Shown here piece after piece: positions 5,738 to 10,056 of a stretch of DNA of 10,056 bases (position 1 is the stretch's first letter; every line of letters begins with the position of its first letter). The notes under the pieces were generated by a model that saw only the letters and a program-made list of their open reading frames with translations, did not search any database and was not told the origin of the DNA. Made by a program: the position numbers and the translations under genes. Origin of the DNA: CAZFNQ01 sp964652125 (GTDB lineage Bacteria > Patescibacteriota > Saccharimonadia > Saccharimonadales > JANWIN01); the NCBI GenBank assembly GCA_964652125.1, contig CAZZAE010000036.1, forward strand, positions 1 to 10,056, in the 5' to 3' direction.

Positions 5738-6783
5738 AAATATTTCCCAAGCAGAAATATCATTAGGCCTAAGACAGCTGTAACTTGGCCTACTACCCAG
5801 AAACGCATTGTCACCTTAGCTTCAGGCCACCCAGATGCTTCAAAGTGATGATGTAAGGGTGCAATTTTGAATATTTTCTTGCCGCCCCTCAACTTTTTAG
5901 ATGATATCTGTAACATGCTGGAGCCTGCTTCAGCCACAAACACAAGTCCAATTATGGGCAACAATAAAACTGTATCAGTAAGCATAGCTACTATGCCTAA
6001 TGCTGTACCCAAAGCAAAAGAACCTACGTCACCCATAAAGAATCTAGCTGGAAAGATATTAAACCAAGTATAAGATAATAAAGCTCCAACAATTGTTAAG
6101 CAAAAAGCCGCAATGCCATATCGGCCCTGGAGAAATGCAATCATGCTATACACACTAAAAGCACTAGTTGCTAATCCACCTGCTAAGCCGTCCAGACCAT
6201 CCGTTATATTAACCGCATTAGCGGAAGCAACTACTACCAATACAAATAAAGGTATAATCAACCAACCAATATGCCATGGAGTAGCTACTAGCGGTATATG
6301 AATTGAATTAACACCAAGCTTAACAAAAAACCACCAACCACCAATTAACGCGATTATAGTTATTAGCATTAATTTAAGTTTGGATGGTAGACCAGCTACG
6401 CCAAGCCCACTACCTCGAATGTTTATGAAATCATCAATTAATCCTATTGACCCTGCACCAACAAATGCTGCCAATGGTAGCCAAGTTTCTGAACGAGTTA
6501 AATTAGCTGCCAAAGTCACTAAGGCCACACTTATAACAAACACAAGCCCAGCCATTGTTGGTATCAAGCGTTTATGCTTAGTACCGTGCAACTGATTAAA
6601 AACTGTAGCTGCTTCGCCTGTAACAGCGTTCTGTCGAGGTTTCTTCCACCACTCTTGCTTGTATGCAATAGTTGTATATAAGGGTGTTAACAACATACTA
6701 AGTGCAAAACCCGTAAAACCAAGCAAAAGAATGCGGATTATAGTGTTGAGCTCAACTGTTATATGGATTGTTTGTGGTGTCAT
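5734..6783 (-). CDS. mraY: Phospho-N-acetylmuramoyl-pentapeptide-transferase (MraY)
   Basis: Integral-membrane enzyme that transfers phospho-MurNAc-pentapeptide from UDP to undecaprenyl phosphate, forming lipid I, the substrate of MurG. The 349-residue product has about ten membrane helices. Family motifs are present: RLIPTMAGL (72-80), LIDDFINI with the paired Asp117/118, NAVNITDGLDGLAGG (189-203), FPARFFMGDVGSFALG (244-259), and APLHHHFEASGWPE (308-321) with the triple His at 311-313. The sequence WWKKPRQNAVTGEAATVFNQ at 45-64 forms a longer cytoplasmic loop than in many homologues. The gene starts 29 nt after the PBP gene, lacks a clear Shine-Dalgarno, and ends in an ATGA overlap with ftsW. 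Confidence 0.96.
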   Translation of the reverse strand: MTPQTIHITVELNTIIRILLLGFTGFALSMLLTPLYTTIAYKQEWWKKPRQNAVTGEAATVFNQLHGTKHKRLIPTMAGLVFVISVALVTLAANLTRSETWLPLAAFVGAGSIGLIDDFINIRGSGLGVAGLPSKLKLMLITIIALIGGWWFFVKLGVNSIHIPLVATPWHIGWLIIPLFVLVVVASANAVNITDGLDGLAGGLATSAFSVYSMIAFLQGRYGIAAFCLTIVGALLSYTWFNIFPARFFMGDVGSFALGTALGIVAMLTDTVLLLPIIGLVFVAEAGSSMLQISSKKLRGGKKIFKIAPLHHHFEASGWPEAKVTMRFWVVGQVTAVLGLMIFLLGKYL

Positions 6784-6804
6784 TTGTTTAAACCAGTCCG
6801 CTCT

Positions 6805-6833
6805 ATTATACCTTAATGACCCTTGGGTGTAAC
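6805..6833 (-). promoter_or_regulatory. Possible internal promoter for mraY and downstream genes
   Basis: On the minus strand, TATAAT (6810-6805) lies 17 nt downstream of GTTACA (6833-6828), a 4-of-6 match to the -35 box. A start near 6798 would give a leader of about 15 nt before the mraY ATG at 6783. The -35 hexamer lies within the last codons of the PBP gene. The exact -10 in a short intergenic gap is suggestive, but TATAAT is easily found by chance in AT-rich DNA. Confidence 0.35.
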
Positions 6834-8588
6834 TTCAAAGTTATCAATTAACATATTGGCCAAGTTACTAAAAATTGGTGCCGCTGCTCCCCTACCGGCA
6901 TAGTTGCCTATACGTGGATCATTCACTCGAACTGCGATTACATATTGTGGTTTATCTCCACCGACAAAGCCTAAGAATGTACCATTAAATCTGTCTTCGA
7001 AATAGCCACCACCTGGCTTGCTTATTTGCGCGGTGCCAGTTTTACCTCCAATAATATAGTTCGATGGAGGCAATTGCGGCATACCGTAGATACTATGGTT
7101 GCTCGTCACAACATACTCCATTAGTTGTTTTAAATCCGCACTTACCGCTGGTTTGACTACATGACTATTTAAAATTTCTGGTTTAGTTGTGGTTTGCTGG
7201 CCATTATTGTCTATAAAGGCATCGACAAGATAAGGACGGTAGTATGTCCCACCATTCAGCACACTACTTATAGCTGCCGACATTTGAAGCATAGTGACAC
7301 TTATACCCTGTCCAAAAGCCGTATTTGCATACTGTAAATTTAAAGCAAAACCTTTATTGGGATCTGGCACACTTCCAGCTGCTTCATATCCCTGCTCTAC
7401 CCCTGTGGGTTGGCCTAATCGAAAACTATTGGTCATATAATCATGCCAGACATTGCGTGCTTTGGCATTAATTTGACCCCCGCCCATTTGCATGAGCATC
7501 CAAGTTGCTCCTGTATTTAACGAAAGCTGTAATATATCTTTTATACTTCTTCGACCAGGTCCACCATTTTTCTCAACATTAGTTATAGTATAGCCATCAA
7601 TCGTCCACTGATTAGGGTCAAAATACGAGGAATTGGCTTTAATTACACCTCTATCAAGTGCAGCCGAAGTTGTAAGTGTTTTCATTATGGAACCAGGTTC
7701 CAGTGGCGAGCTAACTGCAGCATTATTGAAGACATTTGGATCGTTCACTTTGTAAAATTCTGCAGGTTTGTATGATGGATAATTAGCCATGGCTTTTATA
7801 GCACCGGTGTTGGGATCAATAATTAATGCACTGCCAGATTTGGAATTTGACTTATCTAAACCAGCTTTTAAAATATCCTCAAGTTGACGCTGCATGGAAA
7901 TATCTACCGTCAATACTATGGACTTGCCATTTTGTGGTTTAGTAATCACGTTATCTGGATTTGCTAGTAGTGGCACACCTTGTGCATCTGTAATCGCTTT
8001 AAGCTTGCCTGGTTGGCCCTTCAGTGAGTCATTCATGAACTGCTCAATGCCGTACTTACCTTCACCATCATCATTAACAAAACCGAGCAATTGAGCTGCT
8101 AAATCACCCTGCGGATAAGTTCTATGCGGTTCATCGCGCGTTCCAAGTCCTCTAAGCTGTAGTCCATCGAGTTTATCTTTCTGAGCTTTTGATAGTTTCT
8201 TTGCCAGAATCGCATAGCGAGTATCTTGTTGCATTGCTTGTTCATATTTACTTGCTTGACCACCAATTATTTGTTGGACTTGGCTTGCAACTTGATGAGG
8301 GTCTTTTACGAATTTAGGATCTGCAAAAAGAGTATAGAGGGTTTCGTTTAATACAATTGGCAGGTTAGCGTCACCATCATGGGCCGAAATTATACCTCTG
8401 ACAGCTGGTATTTCATATTGCTTTAACTGTCCAGCTAAGGCTGCTTTTGAATAATAATCGTGTTTAATAACTTGTAAATAAAAGAGTCTTAATAAAAACA
8501 AACCCATAACAAACAGCAATAGCGCGTACCAAATACGGATACGCGTAGTAAAACTACTTGGTTGGGGAGCACTTTGTTCTAATTGCAT
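6813..8588 (-). CDS. ftsI: Class B penicillin-binding protein, FtsI-type peptidoglycan D,D-transpeptidase
   Basis: Septal transpeptidase that cross-links glycan strands made by FtsW. The 591-residue product has a short cytoplasmic tail and one membrane anchor at about 18-40. A periplasmic-type dimerisation/pedestal domain follows, with AVRGIISAHDG at 62-72, RTYPQGDLAAQLLGFVNDDG at 156-175 and YGIEQFMNDSLKG at 179-191. The transpeptidase domain has all three active-site motifs: Ser300-Ile-Met-Lys303 within LEPGSIMKTLT, Ser356-Leu-Asn358, and Lys516-Thr-Gly518 within GGKTGTAQ. No PASTA domains are visible at the C-terminus. The length is usual for FtsI. It starts 6 nt after the ftsL-like stop, where a second TAG follows immediately, and has no clear Shine-Dalgarno. 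Between rsmH/ftsL and mraY, an FtsI role is much more likely than an elongation PBP2. Confidence 0.93.
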   Translation of the reverse strand: MQLEQSAPQPSSFTTRIRIWYALLLFVMGLFLLRLFYLQVIKHDYYSKAALAGQLKQYEIPAVRGIISAHDGDANLPIVLNETLYTLFADPKFVKDPHQVASQVQQIIGGQASKYEQAMQQDTRYAILAKKLSKAQKDKLDGLQLRGLGTRDEPHRTYPQGDLAAQLLGFVNDDGEGKYGIEQFMNDSLKGQPGKLKAITDAQGVPLLANPDNVITKPQNGKSIVLTVDISMQRQLEDILKAGLDKSNSKSGSALIIDPNTGAIKAMANYPSYKPAEFYKVNDPNVFNNAAVSSPLEPGSIMKTLTTSAALDRGVIKANSSYFDPNQWTIDGYTITNVEKNGGPGRRSIKDILQLSLNTGATWMLMQMGGGQINAKARNVWHDYMTNSFRLGQPTGVEQGYEAAGSVPDPNKGFALNLQYANTAFGQGISVTMLQMSAAISSVLNGGTYYRPYLVDAFIDNNGQQTTTKPEILNSHVVKPAVSADLKQLMEYVVTSNHSIYGMPQLPPSNYIIGGKTGTAQISKPGGGYFEDRFNGTFLGFVGGDKPQYVIAVRVNDPRIGNYAGRGAAAPIFSNLANMLIDNFEVTPKGH

Positions 8589-8594
8589 AAACTA

Positions 8595-8942
8595 CTAATT
8601 GGCTACTGTACCACTGGGAGCTACTGAAACAAGCTTTTTAGCTACTGCGCTGTTCTTTACTCGGTCTAATGCTTGCAAACGAGCTGAGGCCACCTGCAAA
8701 TCATTGTGTTCTTGCTGTAGCTGAGTTTGCTGTTGATTCAACGAATTAATCTTATAACTATAGGCATTTGTTTTGGTCACTTGAGTCAGGTAAAGCAACC
8801 CCAATAGACAGGCCAATACTAACAATACTATGGTGTTGCTAATTGGTCCAAGGGTGCGCTCTTGAGCTTGAAAACTCGTGGCGTTTTGGTTGCGCCTGGT
8901 AAAGCGCTGCCGGCTCAGAGCCAGCGAACTGGAATATGTCAT
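8595..8942 (-). CDS. ftsL: FtsL-like septum-formation initiator protein
   Basis: Small bitopic protein expected to form a coiled-coil complex with the FtsQ/DivIB-like protein and activate FtsWI. The 115-residue product has a basic cytoplasmic tail (RQRFTRRNQN at 11-20), one membrane helix at about 35-55 (SNTIVLLVLACLLGLLYL), and a Gln/Leu-rich heptad-like coiled coil at about 61-97. Sequence conservation in this family is very low, so the call rests on topology, size and position between rsmH and ftsI. The ATG at 8942 is preceded by AAAGGA 4 nt away, within an A-rich leader. A DivIC-type name would be equally compatible with the architecture. Confidence 0.8.
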   Translation of the reverse strand: MTYSSSLALSRQRFTRRNQNATSFQAQERTLGPISNTIVLLVLACLLGLLYLTQVTKTNAYSYKINSLNQQQTQLQQEHNDLQVASARLQALDRVKNSAVAKKLVSVAPSGTVAN

Positions 8943-8984
8943 ATTGTCCTTTTTGTTTTTTTATTTTTGATTTTTATTTTTGGC
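8943..8984 (-). promoter_or_regulatory. A-rich leader of the ftsL-like gene
   Basis: On the mRNA strand this stretch is almost entirely A, broken by single T or C residues, and ends with AAAGGACAAT before the ATG at 8942. It should be unstructured and may favour ribosome loading. A very similar A-rich leader precedes rsmH (10001-10025). Confidence 0.4.
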
Positions 8985-9020
8985 CCCTTCACCACTCACT
9001 TTGTTGTAAGTGATGAAGGG
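8985..9020 (-). repeat. Stem-loop in the rsmH-ftsL interval
   Basis: CCCTTCA (8985-8991) pairs with TGAAGGG (9014-9020), and CACT (8993-8996) with AGTG (9009-9012), separated by one mismatch. The stem is about 12 positions with a 12-nt loop. On the minus (transcribed) strand the stem is followed by an A-rich, not U-rich, stretch, so it does not look like an intrinsic terminator. On the plus strand four Ts follow, but no plus-strand gene is upstream. An mRNA processing, stability or attenuation element is possible. Confidence 0.6.
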
Positions 9021-9033
9021 CTTTTGTCCTATT

Positions 9034-9060
9034 GTTCGATCAGAGAACTCTGACGCGAAC
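9034..9060 (-). repeat. Stem-loop immediately after the rsmH stop codon
   Basis: GTTCG (9034-9038) pairs with CGAAC (9056-9060), and TCAGA (9040-9044) with TCTGA (9049-9053) around a 4-nt loop, with a small 1x2 internal loop between the two helices. It begins one base after the rsmH stop on the transcribed strand. No U-run follows. It could protect the rsmH 3' end or mark a processing point. Confidence 0.6.
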
Positions 9061-9061
9061 T

Positions 9062-10000
9062 TTATAGGCTCGGGATGTGCTTTTTACCTGTATTGGCATG
9101 AAAGCTTCCCTTCTTTGTTTTTATTTTCACTGCGACCCTAAGTTTTGCACTTCGGGCACGCGGATTAAAATCTAATTCTTGGCGGCTGGCCGTAACCGGA
9201 CTTTTGGTTACCAGGCTCAGTATTGCATCATATCGTTGGCCACTAGCTTCGGCAAAGGCTCGCTTAACCAAGCGATCTTCTAAGCTATGGAAACTAATGA
9301 CTGCAATGCGGCCATTTGGCTTAAGTAAATCAATCCAGACTGGTAAGGCTTGTTCTAGTTGGCCGAGTTCATCGTTAACTGCTATTCGCAGAGCCTGAAA
9401 AGTACGTGTTGCTGGGTGAATCTTGCCCCTGCCTTGCCGTAAAGTCTTACTAACCAATTGTGCCAACTCGGTTGTTGACCTTAAAGGTCTGTTAATTACT
9501 ATTGCCTTTGCTATTTTCGACGCTCTTGGTTCTTCACCAGCTCGAATGATTTTGGCCAAGTCTGCCTCATCGTAACTATTTACAATACTGTCAGCAGTTA
9601 AACTTTGGTCTTGGTCCATTCGCATATCTAGTGGGCCTTCGGCCCTAATTGAAAAACCGCGGTTCGCCATATTAAGGTGCGGTGACGATACTCCCAAATC
9701 AGCTAATATTAAATCAAACTGCCTACCACTTTCTCTAAGTTCATAACTTGCCTTTAAAAAGTCGCTTTTTACAACTTCAATCGGTTGGTTATTGAACTTT
9801 GTCGACAGATAGTTAACGGCCTGTTGGTCGCGGTCAATTAAAACTGCTGGTGCGTTTTGGGTCATGTCCAAAATTGCTTGGGCATGTCCACCATATCCTG
9901 CTGTTATATCCAGATATGTTTCTCCTGGATTAGGCATAAGATATGAAAGTACTTCATTTAAAAGTACCGGCGCATGATTTGTATTTGTGTTTTGGTGCAT
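9062..10000 (-). CDS. rsmH: 16S rRNA (cytosine-1402-N4)-methyltransferase RsmH
   Basis: SAM-dependent N4-methylation of C1402 in the 16S rRNA decoding centre; historically mraW, the usual leading gene of dcw clusters. The 312-residue product begins HAPVLLNEVLSYL (9-21), followed by the SAM-binding DITAGYGGHA (31-40), LIDRDQQA (54-61), DLGVSS (101-106), RGFSIRAEGPLDMRMD (114-129), HPATRTFQALRIAVNDEL (195-212), ISFHSLEDR (235-243) and NPRARSAKLRVA (279-290). All hallmark motifs and the length are normal. The ATG at 10000 follows an A-rich leader with only a weak purine site (AAGAAAAAG). The upstream neighbour, where mraZ is often found, lies outside the window. A 119-bp interval with two hairpins separates it from ftsL. 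Confidence 0.97.
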   Translation of the reverse strand: MHQNTNTNHAPVLLNEVLSYLMPNPGETYLDITAGYGGHAQAILDMTQNAPAVLIDRDQQAVNYLSTKFNNQPIEVVKSDFLKASYELRESGRQFDLILADLGVSSPHLNMANRGFSIRAEGPLDMRMDQDQSLTADSIVNSYDEADLAKIIRAGEEPRASKIAKAIVINRPLRSTTELAQLVSKTLRQGRGKIHPATRTFQALRIAVNDELGQLEQALPVWIDLLKPNGRIAVISFHSLEDRLVKRAFAEASGQRYDAILSLVTKSPVTASRQELDFNPRARSAKLRVAVKIKTKKGSFHANTGKKHIPSL

Positions 10001-10056
10001 CTTTTTCTTGTTTTTATTTTTGCAAGGTCACCTAACCAGCAGCCAACTTTTTGTTT

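Noticed and set aside
8985..9025. Intrinsic terminator between rsmH and ftsL
   Set aside because: The T-run lies on the plus-strand side only. On the transcribed minus strand the stem is followed by A-rich sequence, and ftsL would otherwise lack an obvious promoter.
180..10000. Alternative genetic code with UGA read as an amino acid
   Set aside because: All genes are open under the standard code, and TGA acts as the mraY stop in a typical ATGA overlap.

Overview
The window looks like a chromosomal segment of a Patescibacteria (CPR) bacterium, most likely a Candidatus Saccharibacteria (TM7) relative. The grounds are a compact, AT-rich, densely packed genome, a stripped-down division and cell-wall (dcw) cluster, divergent MurG motifs, and a sigma-region-4/HARE-HTH regulator of a kind I associate with this group. 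That assignment is inference from protein character, not from a marker search. UGA behaves as an ordinary stop, so the Gracilibacteria/SR1 code is not in use.

Left part (1-1840, plus strand): a textbook promoter (TTGACA, 17 bp, TATAAT at 113-141) drives a regulator built from a sigma-factor region 4 helix-turn-helix followed by several winged-helix (HARE-type) modules. A 7-nt gap separates it from an unrecognised 199-residue protein. The regulator is interrupted by ten Ns, but the flanks carry the same six bases (TAGTGA). Merging them restores one uninterrupted 345-codon frame, so the gap is probably an assembly artefact.

Middle part (1841-2408): a gene-poor convergent region of about 570 bp. 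It holds a degenerate echo of the upstream protein's C-terminus, a possible 43-codon ORF, a 28-bp dif-like dyad, several inverted repeats, one exact DnaA-box consensus and an AT-rich tract. It is the least explained part of the window.

Right part (2409-10000, minus strand): read in the direction of transcription, the order is rsmH, ftsL-like, ftsI-type PBP, mraY, ftsW, murG, ftsQ-like. Spacing is mostly tight or overlapping, which suggests one operon. MraY makes lipid I and MurG converts it to lipid II. FtsW polymerises lipid II and the class B PBP cross-links the product. FtsL and FtsQ are the bitopic scaffold proteins that assemble and regulate the FtsWI synthase. RsmH is the 16S rRNA methyltransferase that usually heads this cluster. 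The Mur ligases (murC-F), murB, ddl, ftsA and ftsZ, often interleaved elsewhere, are absent. The rsmH-ftsL interval is the one loose junction (119 bp) and carries two hairpins and an A-rich leader. No mobile element, CRISPR array, tRNA or rRNA gene was seen.
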